Assembly: GCA_016838895.1 (NCBI GenBank)
Contig: JAEKNU010000010.1
Location: forward strand, 42,052-106,051
Length of the DNA: 64,000 nt
Direction of reading: 5' to 3'
DNA from: Chloroflexota bacterium
GTDB lineage: Bacteria; Chloroflexota; Anaerolineae; Anaerolineales; Anaerolineaceae
Numbering within the stretch: position 1 is the stretch's first letter; each line of letters begins with the position of its first letter. The notes under the pieces are model-generated. The model was not told the origin of the DNA and ran no database searches. It saw only the letters and a list, made by a program, of their open reading frames with translations. Positions 43,137-51,817 of this stretch are shown one piece after another. The position numbers and the translations under genes were made by a program.

Positions 43137-44147
43137 TTATGTATGAAAGACAGCTGTCGATTTACGTAAAATAAGTTCCACAGGCATCTTTGCATGCCTG
43201 CGTTGTTTCTCAGGATTTTCAATGGCGCGGATTAATAAACGAGCAGCCTCACGCCCCATACTGAAGGGATCCTGACGGATGGTGGTTAATGCCGGGTCAT
43301 AATAGGAAGCTAAAGGCATATCATCAAAACCGATAACGGAAACATCTTCCGGCACCGATTTTCCTGCTTCACGCAGTGCACGGATAGCACCTACCGCCAT
43401 TCGATCGTTTTGGGCAAAAATGGCTGAAAATTGTATTTTATTTGCCAATAAATGCTGTACTGCTTTATAGCCTGAGGTTGCAGTCCAATCCCCCTCGACA
43501 ACCTTTTTGGGATCAAAATTGATATCTGCATCTTCCAGACAGGCCACGTATCCGGATTGGCGATCCCTGCAGCAGTCCTCTACAAAAGGACCAGTGATCA
43601 TGGCAATCGAACGATGGCCCAATTCCAATAGATGGCGAATGGCAAGACAACCAGCTTCTTCGTCATCCAAAAAAACAGAATCCATTGTATTTACAGAAGA
43701 TCGTGCACCTACATAAACCGTAGGAGAAAATTGAGGTAATTGGGTATGGCGATTATCCAAAAATGGATTAATTACCAGCAAGCCTTCAGTACGTCGACTT
43801 GCCACCAATTGCTCGACCAACATGGAAAATGTGCCCGTATCCGGAGCAGAAGCAGACATTAAAAAATAGCCTGCTTGTCTGGCTTCAAATTCAGCACCTT
43901 CTATGATACTGGCATAGGTATAGTCGGTCAGATTCGGTGAAAAACATGCCAGGGTCTTGGTGCGTCCTTTCGCCATAAATCGGGCAATCGCATTGGGCTG
44001 ATACCCCAGTTTTTCGATCGCGGATTCAACTTTGATACGTGTTTCTTCATTTACTCGCTCACTCTTGTTAATCACACGAGAAACGGTCTGATGTGAGACA
44101 CCTGCGCTTGCGGCAACGTCACGTATTGTTATGCGCTCATTATTCAT
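43137..44147 (-). CDS. LacI family transcriptional repressor 2
   Basis: 336 residues. Helix-turn-helix RITIRDVAASAGVSHQTVSRVINKS, hinge YQPNAIARFMAKG, and an effector domain with FSAIFAQNDRMAVGAIRALRE and VSVIGFDDMPLASYYDPALT, all typical of LacI/GalR repressors. Its gene is preceded by a near-consensus promoter overlapped by a 36-bp perfect palindrome, the probable operator, so it should control itself and the downstream transporter operon. The effector sugar is unknown. Confidence 0.95.
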   Translation of the reverse strand: MNNERITIRDVAASAGVSHQTVSRVINKSERVNEETRIKVESAIEKLGYQPNAIARFMAKGRTKTLACFSPNLTDYTYASIIEGAEFEARQAGYFLMSASAPDTGTFSMLVEQLVASRRTEGLLVINPFLDNRHTQLPQFSPTVYVGARSSVNTMDSVFLDDEEAGCLAIRHLLELGHRSIAMITGPFVEDCCRDRQSGYVACLEDADINFDPKKVVEGDWTATSGYKAVQHLLANKIQFSAIFAQNDRMAVGAIRALREAGKSVPEDVSVIGFDDMPLASYYDPALTTIRQDPFSMGREAARLLIRAIENPEKQRRHAKMPVELILRKSTAVFHT

Positions 44148-44184
44148 ATAATTTTCTCTCTACAGTAAATAAATTGTGGAATTC

Positions 44185-44220
44185 TATGATGTTACCGGTC
44201 ACGTGACCGGTAACATCATA
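44185..44220 (-). promoter_or_regulatory. LacI-2 operator, 36-bp perfect palindrome
   Basis: Half-site TATGATGTTACCGGTCAC followed directly by its exact complement. It overlaps the 3' half of the -10 box and covers the transcription start of lacI-2. Confidence 0.85.
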
Positions 44221-44246
44221 TTACAGGAATTTATTTCGCTTGTCAA
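44218..44246 (-). promoter_or_regulatory. Promoter of lacI-2
   Basis: Minus strand TTGACA (complement of 44241-44246), 17-bp spacer, TAATAT (complement of 44218-44223). Confidence 0.85.
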
Positions 44247-44297
44247 GCACCTTTTGCTGGATATTACATTTCCCCACTTTCTACATTACAACTATCA

Positions 44298-46376
44298 TTA
44301 AATTCTGTTTATTGGAATCAAGACACTGGAAAAATTCGAAAGAGAAAGCCGTATACCTACCTCTTCCCATGCTGATCCGCTTTTTATTTGCCCCACTATT
44401 TCATAAAGCTGATTTGCTGCTAACCCACGTGGATAGATCGTTGGTGTTTCGACTGGTTCTGCGCAATACGTGCGAAAAGCGAATAACACACCATTCTGCT
44501 GATCCTGTGATATATACAAAACCGCTGAAACCGCATACTCAACCGCTGATCGCAAAAGGTAACGATCACCCCAATGGATGATCTCCCGATATTTTTTATA
44601 TTCGGAAATCCAATGTTTGGCTTCTTCTCGTTCAGTATCTGACCAATTGGCAATGTTTCCCCCGATACCCAAAACGCCGCACATGCTGACATGAAAGCGA
44701 AAAGCAAGCGGAATCACAGCTTCATTCTGATCGGTAACCCAGCTCTCCATAGTGGCTGCCGGAAAGAGCTGTAAATAATTTTCCTGAATACATAGCCTGG
44801 CGCTGGCTTCGGTATTATCACTGGGCCACACCTGATCAGCATACTTCATTATACCTAAATCTACCCGACCTCCCCCGCCAGAACAACTCTGAAAAATAAT
44901 ATTTGGATGCCGTTGTCTTAACGTCTGCCAAACATGATAGACACCCATGGTATAGCGCACCCACAGTTCACGTGCATCTCCTGATGCGTCCGGCCAACCG
45001 GGTTCACTGACATTACGATTCATGTCCCACTTGATGAAGCGAATATCATTTTCCGATAGCAGTTTATCCAATACGGAAATCAAATATTCCTGCACTTCAT
45101 TTTTTGCCAGATTCAAGATCAACTGATTGCGTGCCAGTGTCCTATCCAGACCCGGAAAATGAATTACCCAATCCGGATGAAGTCGATATAAATCACTATC
45201 CGGATTGACCATTTCAGGTTCAATCCATAGACCAAAATCCATACCCAGTTTTTTTACTTCATCAATTAATGGTGTTAAACCCTCAGGAAATTTCTTCTCA
45301 TCCGGCCACCAATCGCCCAAACCGGCACGATCATCATTACGTCTATTAAACCAGCCATCGTCCAGAACGAATAATTCAACGCCCATTTCAGCAGCGTTTT
45401 TTGCCAACGCAATTTGCGAATGCACATCCACATCAAATGTTGTCGCTTCCCAGGAGTTATATAAAATCTTGCGCGTGATTTTTCCGTGCGGTAAATATTC
45501 TTCCCGCACATAATCATGCATTTTTTGACTGGCCTCATGAAACCCTTCACTGGAAAATCCACCGATTGCATGTGGGGTCGTAAATCGTTCACCTGGCTGT
45601 AGCTGCCAATTAAAATCCCAATCATTAATGCCGCTCAATATCTGTAACATCTGATTCTCGGAAATTTCTGCAATGGTTTTCCAATTTCCACTCCAGGCAA
45701 CAGTACCAAACCATACCTTTCCTGTGTATTCGGTTGCGGTTCCATCATCCAGCGCAAACCATGGATTGCCATTATGTCCAGTAATCAAGCGACGGCTCGC
45801 CAATACTTTTTTCCCGGGACCTAAAATTTCATGATGCATTTTCATTTCATCAGCCCATTTTCCGCTGGTGTAGCTTAAACGATATGTCTCCAGATCAGGT
45901 AAATGCCAGATACTGGAAAAAATACGGGAAACATCAATGGGTTTCATCCCTTCTTGATAAATCTCGACCCAACGTTCTATGAGATCATAACGGCTGTGAA
46001 TTTGATAGCAAAGGATTACATGCAGCTCATATGAAAGATCTGTCAAATGGATTTTCAAAATGTCTTTATCCTGTTCTGCTTCCGCGTCGACAAAACGCAA
46101 ACGAACATCTCGCACACCATCCTGGAAACGAATACATAGGCATGGATCACGATAATCAGCGCCTTCTGCAGTAGGGTATTCTAGCAATCTTCTATTTTCT
46201 GGCAAATTAAAACTATCTTCTTCATCTGGATCCTTAGGCAAAGGATAATCGTCGGCATGTTGTAATCGAGGTCCCCAATAGCGGTGCGTTAGATATCCAT
46301 TTGGCGACAATCCGAGTGCATACGCACATGAATCCATCTCCAATACCCAACTATTTTTATCAATAATAATTGACAC
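44298..46376 (-). CDS. Alpha-galactosidase, GH36
   Basis: 692 residues starting at GTG with GGAG six bases upstream. Classical GH36 architecture: beta-sandwich (1-~300), barrel (~300-620) and C-terminal sheet. Active-site signatures: YNSWEATTFDV, LFVLDDGWF, nucleophile D451 in FIKWDMNR, CSGGGGRVDLG, and acid/base D520 in VWPSDNTEA. It is a retaining enzyme releasing galactose from raffinose-type or galactomannan oligosaccharides. No signal peptide, so it is cytoplasmic. Its own promoter and a 10-bp-arm inverted repeat lie upstream. Some relatives prefer alpha-N-acetylgalactosamine. Confidence 0.93.
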   Translation of the reverse strand: MSIIIDKNSWVLEMDSCAYALGLSPNGYLTHRYWGPRLQHADDYPLPKDPDEEDSFNLPENRRLLEYPTAEGADYRDPCLCIRFQDGVRDVRLRFVDAEAEQDKDILKIHLTDLSYELHVILCYQIHSRYDLIERWVEIYQEGMKPIDVSRIFSSIWHLPDLETYRLSYTSGKWADEMKMHHEILGPGKKVLASRRLITGHNGNPWFALDDGTATEYTGKVWFGTVAWSGNWKTIAEISENQMLQILSGINDWDFNWQLQPGERFTTPHAIGGFSSEGFHEASQKMHDYVREEYLPHGKITRKILYNSWEATTFDVDVHSQIALAKNAAEMGVELFVLDDGWFNRRNDDRAGLGDWWPDEKKFPEGLTPLIDEVKKLGMDFGLWIEPEMVNPDSDLYRLHPDWVIHFPGLDRTLARNQLILNLAKNEVQEYLISVLDKLLSENDIRFIKWDMNRNVSEPGWPDASGDARELWVRYTMGVYHVWQTLRQRHPNIIFQSCSGGGGRVDLGIMKYADQVWPSDNTEASARLCIQENYLQLFPAATMESWVTDQNEAVIPLAFRFHVSMCGVLGIGGNIANWSDTEREEAKHWISEYKKYREIIHWGDRYLLRSAVEYAVSAVLYISQDQQNGVLFAFRTYCAEPVETPTIYPRGLAANQLYEIVGQIKSGSAWEEVGIRLSLSNFSSVLIPINRI

Positions 46377-46407
46377 TTTTCACTCCTCTATTTGTGGAAT
46401 ACCTACA

Positions 46408-46436
46408 ATATTACAAGCAAATAGAATTGTTGGCAA
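46408..46436 (-). promoter_or_regulatory. Promoter of the GH36 gene
   Basis: Minus strand TTGCCA (complement of 46431-46436), 17-bp spacer, TAATAT (complement of 46408-46413), about 25 bp upstream of the expected leader. Confidence 0.7.
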
Positions 46437-46444
46437 TCCAGCGG

Positions 46445-46473
46445 TTGTTCCATTTAAATTTTCAATGGAACAA
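46445..46473. promoter_or_regulatory. Inverted repeat upstream of the GH36 promoter
   Basis: TTGTTCCATT, 9-base spacer, AATGGAACAA: perfect 10-bp arms centred about 60 bp upstream of the expected start of transcription, a position suited to an activator. Confidence 0.5.
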
Positions 46474-46610
46474 AGCGGAACCGACAATATTCATTTAAGA
46501 TAATATATAGTCTGGTAATGGTTTGGTCAGGGGAAGAACTCAATAATAATCAGGGAAAATGAGCACAGGTAATAAAATAAAAGCTTCACGGAAAGGATTT
46601 AAGGATATTG

Positions 46611-47402
46611 CTACTTTGCGCTTTTCACAATTGAACATATGACGGTTACCCCTCGCTGTTCAATTGCCTCAACCAATTGCAATTCAAGATTATTGTCTGT
46701 CACTATCGTATTGATTTTTTCAATCGGTGCCAGAAAAGATGTCGCAACCCGTTCAAATTTGGAAAAATCTGCAACGACAATCACATTGGAGCTGATTTTC
46801 AATACGGCGCGGTCTGTCATCGTTTCCGGCATAAATTCATGGGTTAGGCCATGTTCCAGACTAATAGCCGGGGTGCCAATAATCACTTTATCCGCCCTGA
46901 ATTCAGAAATAGACTGCTCGGTAATATGACCGATGAAAGAGAGCTCACTGGATCGCAATTCCCCACCTAATCCAATGATGTTGTTATCTGTTTTACTGAG
47001 TGTGTTTAATATTGGCAATGAGTTCGTAATAACTGTCAGGTTTTTATGATTAACTAATGCTCTGGCAACTTCCAAAACCGTCGTTCCACTTCCCAAAAAG
47101 ATAGTTTCCCCGTTGTTTATCAATTTCGCAGCTTCCAGACCGATCAATCGCTTTTGTTCGCAGTTCATATCCTGTCTATCAATAATTGGCACTTCCAGGG
47201 ATGGTGAGTCCAACGCAATCGCACCGCCATATACACGTTGAATCATGTCGTGTTCATCCATAAATTCCAGATCACGTCTTGCAGTTGCCTCGCTTATCGC
47301 AAAGCGTTCGCAAATATCAAGTACACTGACCCGCTTATTGCGCTCAATCATCTCTACGATCTCTTTATGGCGTTCGGTACTTGATAATGAATGAATGGTC
47401 AT
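46611..47402 (-). CDS. DeoR family transcriptional regulator
   Basis: 263 residues. N-terminal DeoR-type helix-turn-helix (TERHKEIVEMIERNKRVSVL, ISEATARRDLEFMDE) followed by the sugar-phosphate sensing domain with GETIFLGSGTTVLEVARAL and ADKVIIGTPAISLEHGLTHEF. Relatives (LacR, AgaR, GatR, GlpR) respond to phosphorylated sugars such as tagatose-6-phosphate. It is the last of the 15 genes, 29 bp after the GatZ-like gene, and probably represses the operon at the repeated operator at 63638-63671. One family variation: TPAIS where many have xxGIx. Confidence 0.93.
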   Translation of the reverse strand: MTIHSLSSTERHKEIVEMIERNKRVSVLDICERFAISEATARRDLEFMDEHDMIQRVYGGAIALDSPSLEVPIIDRQDMNCEQKRLIGLEAAKLINNGETIFLGSGTTVLEVARALVNHKNLTVITNSLPILNTLSKTDNNIIGLGGELRSSELSFIGHITEQSISEFRADKVIIGTPAISLEHGLTHEFMPETMTDRAVLKISSNVIVVADFSKFERVATSFLAPIEKINTIVTDNNLELQLVEAIEQRGVTVICSIVKSAK

Positions 47403-47431
47403 GTAGGTCGTTATTCCTTTAAATGCTAGTG

Positions 47432-48766
47432 CTATTCTACTCCAGATCGCTCGCTGAGGGTAGCGCTTTGGCAGGCTTGCTGATAGGTTCGCAGCACATC
47501 CTGAATACGATCTAATATGATTGTATGCGGAGTGTTCTTCAATTGCCCTGAACGAATTCGCTCATACTGTTGGGGGACGTATTGGCTCAAAAGAGAATAA
47601 GGAATGTCCAACGCATCCAGATTATGCATCAATTTCGCCAGTGCCTCCTGAATGCGCGTATCGGGCCAATAATAACGCACCCGGTCACTCAAACTGAACT
47701 TACGCGCAAAGCGTAAATCATATTCATTGCCGCCATAATATTTTGACCAATACTCCGGCAAATTAACCATCACATCATCCATCACGTCCAGTAATTGGGA
47801 GCGCTGCATGGGACGAATATGAGTTTGTAATTCATTTTCGATACTTGCCAGGGCAAACACGGCTTCGCGAAAGGCAAAGGTCAATGCCGGACCCACTTTT
47901 AGGATGGCAAAATGATCCCGCACCAGATCTGATAAAGCCTGACCGGTTTGATAATCCGTGGAATGCGCTTCAAATACCATGTTTGGTTCACCCTCGATAA
48001 ATTTCACCAGGGTTTTTACCTCTTCAGGTTTATATTCCAGCACAAAATCATCCCCAAATTCAACGCCGGGTTGAACAACCAGCGCAATCACCCGTTCCCA
48101 GGCCTTTTCTAATCCACGTGCCTGAAATGCTTTTCGGGTAATCTCAATGGTTTCCTTTGCATCATCAGCCGATGTAAGCTGTACTCCATTTTCATGCTCC
48201 TGCGCTCCTCCTGGAACCGGCACTTCGGTACCAATGATATAACGTGGAGCAGGTCCCTGACAGCAATCTTTCCAGGTTTGCTCGGCAGTCTGAGCCAGAT
48301 CAGCGGCACGTCCAGCAGAAACCTCAACAGGCAAAGCAGATAGCTCAGCATCATCAGCTAATTTCATGCTGGCATCCAAATGAATCTTGGTAAAGCCAGC
48401 CTGTACATAAGCCCGTACCAATTCCTTCGATTTTTGCATAGCGATAACTGCATTTTCATGCTGCCAGACGTTTGGTCCTAAATGATCCCCACCTAACAAT
48501 AACTGATCTATAGCAATATGATTTTCATTGGCAATGCCCTGTACAAAATCTACAAATGACCGCGGGGTCATACCGGTATATCCGCCAAACTGATTTACCT
48601 GATTACAGGTCGATTCTACCAATACCTGCGTATTGGTTTCTCGGGCATGCAACATGGCAGCTTGTAACACAAATGGATGCGCTGAGCATAACGAAGCAAT
48701 ACCTGTAGGTTGGCCCTGCTTTTGTTCATCGACCAAACGATCCAAAAAATGCTTATCCATCGACAT
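47432..48766 (-). CDS. GatZ/KbaZ-like protein (tagatose-bisphosphate aldolase non-catalytic subunit or ketose 4-epimerase)
   Basis: 444 residues from the ATG (protein begins MSMDKHFLD) with AGAGG nine bases upstream; the longer ORF-track start lies within the kinase gene. It matches the GatZ/KbaZ family: GIASLCSAHPFVLQAAMLHA, LVESTCNQVNQFGGYTGMTP, LLLGGDHLGPNVWQ and FEAHSTDYQT. In E. coli this subunit stabilises the class II aldolase GatY/KbaY, but no GatY is present and the aldolase here is LacD. Members from thermophilic Chloroflexi have been used as fructose/tagatose(-6-phosphate) 4-epimerases, so an epimerase role is plausible. Its start overlaps the kinase stop. Confidence 0.85.
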   Translation of the reverse strand: MSMDKHFLDRLVDEQKQGQPTGIASLCSAHPFVLQAAMLHARETNTQVLVESTCNQVNQFGGYTGMTPRSFVDFVQGIANENHIAIDQLLLGGDHLGPNVWQHENAVIAMQKSKELVRAYVQAGFTKIHLDASMKLADDAELSALPVEVSAGRAADLAQTAEQTWKDCCQGPAPRYIIGTEVPVPGGAQEHENGVQLTSADDAKETIEITRKAFQARGLEKAWERVIALVVQPGVEFGDDFVLEYKPEEVKTLVKFIEGEPNMVFEAHSTDYQTGQALSDLVRDHFAILKVGPALTFAFREAVFALASIENELQTHIRPMQRSQLLDVMDDVMVNLPEYWSKYYGGNEYDLRFARKFSLSDRVRYYWPDTRIQEALAKLMHNLDALDIPYSLLSQYVPQQYERIRSGQLKNTPHTIILDRIQDVLRTYQQACQSATLSERSGVE

Positions 48767-49676
48767 ACTGCATAACCTCTTCCAGGGTAGGCTGTGATTG
48801 TGTTCCGCCGGCTGCCCTGGTAGAAAGGGAACCACTGATAGCAGCTGCTTGTACCATTTTTTGCAAAGGCCACTGTTGCAAGTAACCATAAAGGAAGCCA
48901 CTATCAAAGGTATCCCCTGCGCCAACTGTGTCCACAATATCCATGTGTAATGCCTGGGTGCGTGCTATCTCTCCATTCTGACAAGCTAAGGCGCCATCAG
49001 CACCTTGCTTTATGGCAACCACAGCACAGGATTGCGAAAGTACAGCCAAAGCGTCCTCTGCAGAAGATGTTCGTGTTAATGCCAAGGCTTCATTTTCATT
49101 GGGCAGGAACACATCCACCAGTTTAAGCAATTCATAAAAGTCCTGCCATTTTCCGGATGGATCCCAATTGGTGTCCAATGAAATTGTCATGCCAAATTGA
49201 TGGGCACGTTTGAATAAATCTACAATACCTGTTTGCAATTGGGTTTGCAGAAAATAGCTGGCAATATGTAAATGTCTGGCTTGTTGAAGCAGGGCGTCAC
49301 TGATCTGCTCTGCCCGTAACTCAGGGATTAATCCCGGAAAAGTGAGGATTGCGCGATCGCTCCGCCGATTGAGAATCACACTAATCCCGGTAGCGGCGTC
49401 TTTGCGAACAATTACCGATGAGGTATCCACAGCTCGCTGCTGCATAGCATCCATCATGAAGCGGCCGAAAACATCATCTCCGCATAAGCCGCTAAAAGCA
49501 ACCTGTAAACCCAATCTGGCCGAACCGCAGGCCATAATCACAGAAGATGAGCCAATCGTCATATCTGCCCGATCAATCAATTTCTCTACTTGTCCGAATT
49601 CAGGTTGCACATCGCCAGACAGAATCAAATCAGGATTTATTTCCCCTGCTACTAACAAATCAAATGGTTTTGACAT
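48753..49676 (-). CDS. PfkB family carbohydrate kinase (tagatose-6-phosphate kinase candidate)
   Basis: 307 residues from the second ATG, which has AAAGGA at the right distance. PfkB fold with GEINPDLILSGDVQPEFGQ at the N-terminus and the catalytic DTVGAGDTFDSGFLYG (base D255) near the C-terminus. It lies between an MFS gene and the GatZ-like gene and overlaps both, in a cluster with LacD. That context suggests phosphorylation of tagatose-6-phosphate (LacC role) or of a free hexose or hexosamine; the sequence does not separate these. Confidence 0.85.
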   Translation of the reverse strand: MSKPFDLLVAGEINPDLILSGDVQPEFGQVEKLIDRADMTIGSSSVIMACGSARLGLQVAFSGLCGDDVFGRFMMDAMQQRAVDTSSVIVRKDAATGISVILNRRSDRAILTFPGLIPELRAEQISDALLQQARHLHIASYFLQTQLQTGIVDLFKRAHQFGMTISLDTNWDPSGKWQDFYELLKLVDVFLPNENEALALTRTSSAEDALAVLSQSCAVVAIKQGADGALACQNGEIARTQALHMDIVDTVGAGDTFDSGFLYGYLQQWPLQKMVQAAAISGSLSTRAAGGTQSQPTLEEVMQYVDG

Positions 49677-50841
49677 ATACATTCCTTTCTTGCTTATGCT
49701 TAAATCGTTGATCCAGCACCAAAAAGAGCAGTAACCCCACAGCCATAACCAACGCCATCAGACGGTACATCGCAGCAGCGCCAATGGATTGATATAACCA
49801 GCCGCCCAAAATCGCGCCCACTGCAGCACCAATGCCCAGCTGAACACCAGCATACATCCCTTGTGCTGTTGCCGATAAACCCGCTGGTGCCATCTGATCC
49901 GCATAAGATACACCCGCCGACCAGGCCAGTGAAAAACTGAATCCATGCAATAATTGGATTAATAAAAATGATACTGGCGTTCTGGCAAAGGAGAGCAGTA
50001 AGGCGCGCAATCCAATAAATACTAGAGCAGCATATAGCAAATGAGTTGCTGAAAAACGTTGCAATAAACGATTGGCAAAAAACAGAACGGGTATTTCCGA
50101 TACGGTAGCGATGGTCAACGCAATACCCATTACACCTTCATTAATACCTAAAGATTTCATATATAAAAATAGAAAATTCGAAATGGTGGATAAAGTCAGG
50201 CTACCTAAAAAGACGATGCACAAAAACAATATCCAGGCCGGATTTTGCATAAACTGCTTCATGCCAAGCCAGAACGGACTACCGGATGTGCCGGGTGTGA
50301 ATACCATCAAGCGAGTTAGCAGCAAACTTAGCAGGATTAAGCCAGCATAGCCCCAGAATGCCCATTGTAAACCGCTCTGTTCAATCACCCTTCCCATCAA
50401 TGGAGCAGAGATACCCCAACCAATGGCACCCCACAATCGGATACGTCCGTACTGCTGCTTTAGTCCGCCCAGCATGCGCAAGGTCTCATTATCCATCAAA
50501 GGCATGATCGGAGATGAAAACAAAGCAAACCCTGCGATAGCCGGAATCAACCAGAATGTTCCACCACTGAGCAGAATCAATAATCCGGCAGCAACTGCGC
50601 CAAGCGTAGTGAGGTATAAAATCCTTTTATGTTGGCGTGTTCCATCTGCCAGTGCCGTCCAGAAAGGAGAGGCAAAAAGCCCAATCAACGGCAGCAACGC
50701 CGATAAATATCCAATCTGGCTGCCGCTCAATCCCATGCGGGCATAAAATAAACTCAAAAATGGGAATAAACTGGCGGCCCCAGCATAATACAGGAAATAA
50801 TAACTGGCTGTAGTAAAGCGCCGATATGGCTTACTCGCCAT
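49660..50841 (-). CDS. MFS transporter (LacY/nucleoside-symporter-like)
   Basis: 393 residues from the ATG beginning MASKPYRRF, overlapping the LacD stop by 11 bp. Twelve hydrophobic segments; opening YYFLYYAGAASLFPFLSLFYARMGLS and the loop WTALADGTRQHKRILY are of the MFS_1-like group that includes sugar and phenylpropionate symporters. It likely moves a monosaccharide linked to the tagatose-phosphate genes. The exact substrate is unknown. Unrelated at a glance to the two paralogues at 6200-8964. Confidence 0.83.
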   Translation of the reverse strand: MASKPYRRFTTASYYFLYYAGAASLFPFLSLFYARMGLSGSQIGYLSALLPLIGLFASPFWTALADGTRQHKRILYLTTLGAVAAGLLILLSGGTFWLIPAIAGFALFSSPIMPLMDNETLRMLGGLKQQYGRIRLWGAIGWGISAPLMGRVIEQSGLQWAFWGYAGLILLSLLLTRLMVFTPGTSGSPFWLGMKQFMQNPAWILFLCIVFLGSLTLSTISNFLFLYMKSLGINEGVMGIALTIATVSEIPVLFFANRLLQRFSATHLLYAALVFIGLRALLLSFARTPVSFLLIQLLHGFSFSLAWSAGVSYADQMAPAGLSATAQGMYAGVQLGIGAAVGAILGGWLYQSIGAAAMYRLMALVMAVGLLLFLVLDQRFKHKQERNVYVKTI

Positions 50842-51805
50842 ACTGGCTGTACCACTGCGAATCAATTGACGGCATGCTGTAAAAATCCTGCCAGGGTTTT
50901 GCCAGCGCAGTGCATAAAGCAGTCAGGCGGATAAGGCGTTGAAGCGCTGTATACTGCAGGAAATTTTTTCTTTGCTCACCTTTCATCTGTACGGATTCCT
51001 TCCATACGGCACGCCCTACGGCTATCCCAGAGGCACCTGCCTGGCAGGCCACAATCACCTGACGCAGGAAGAGTTCATAATCCACTGCCGCAGAAAGCAA
51101 TATCCAGGGTGCTGGACTAGCCGCTGAAATTTCAGCGCAAGCTTCAGCCCAGGTAGCTTCATCCTGATCCACAGTCGGATCAAGCGGGAACTCCGCCTTA
51201 AGCACATCCACACCCGGAACAACCAGACGCCGCGCAGTTTCCACCACCACATAGCGTTTCTCAGCCGAATCCAAGGCTTTATTCTGCAGGTCCAAGGTGT
51301 AAGAGAGCGGTTCCAACATTAACCCCAGATCTTCTTGTACACATTCTGCGGCGACCTTTTTTACAAAATCTTCAATCTCACCAGCAGTGGGGGAATCCGG
51401 GTGATAATAAACCAATAATTTAATCATATCGGCTCCCATGTGCTTGGCTTTTTTTATACTCCAGCCAGGTAGTATCTGACTTTGCCGTGCGGTGGGTTCA
51501 CCGCCATAACCGGTAGATTCAACTGCCACCACCAGACCGGTATTCCGTGGCACAACACTTTTGCTGATTGCCTGTGCCGCAGAATACTGCGGATCCAGCA
51601 GGACAGCAGTCGCCTTTTCAGCCAGCAGAGAGGTGACTTCCAACTTGAAATCAGACAAATCCTGATCGGTGACCAGATCCACGTTTTCGGGATTTAGTGC
51701 TCTGCGTAGATTTTGGCGATGATCCAATGCCAGACAGGTAAACGTCCCTCGTGCTGAAGTACAGCGCTGTAGAGCGCGTATTTTTCCTATGGATAAATTT
51801 TGCAT
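50831..51805 (-). CDS. lacD: Tagatose 1,6-diphosphate aldolase (class I, LacD type)
   Basis: 324 residues, normal LacD length. LacD splits tagatose-1,6-bisphosphate to dihydroxyacetone phosphate and glyceraldehyde-3-phosphate via a Schiff base. Visible are LALDHRQNLR (26-35), ADMIKLLVYYHPD (K129) and VDVLKAEFPLDP, where K203 is the expected Schiff-base lysine, plus GASGIAVGRAVW near the C-terminus (phosphate binding). The gene lies 12 bp after the GH4 gene and overlaps the MFS gene, in an operon with PfkB, GatZ-like and DeoR genes, consistent with galactose- or galactosamine-derived sugar breakdown. Confidence 0.92.
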   Translation of the reverse strand: MQNLSIGKIRALQRCTSARGTFTCLALDHRQNLRRALNPENVDLVTDQDLSDFKLEVTSLLAEKATAVLLDPQYSAAQAISKSVVPRNTGLVVAVESTGYGGEPTARQSQILPGWSIKKAKHMGADMIKLLVYYHPDSPTAGEIEDFVKKVAAECVQEDLGLMLEPLSYTLDLQNKALDSAEKRYVVVETARRLVVPGVDVLKAEFPLDPTVDQDEATWAEACAEISAASPAPWILLSAAVDYELFLRQVIVACQAGASGIAVGRAVWKESVQMKGEQRKNFLQYTALQRLIRLTALCTALAKPWQDFYSMPSIDSQWYSQYGE

Positions 51806-51817
51806 TTTGTTCTCACT

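Noticed and set aside
44185-44220. Palindrome as a terminator of the GH36 gene
   Set aside because: No T-run follows, and it overlaps a consensus promoter of lacI-2; an operator fits better.
47432-48937. 501-aa version of the GatZ-like protein
   Set aside because: The first 57 residues are read from inside the kinase gene in another frame; the ATG at 48766 has a better ribosome-binding site and matches family length.
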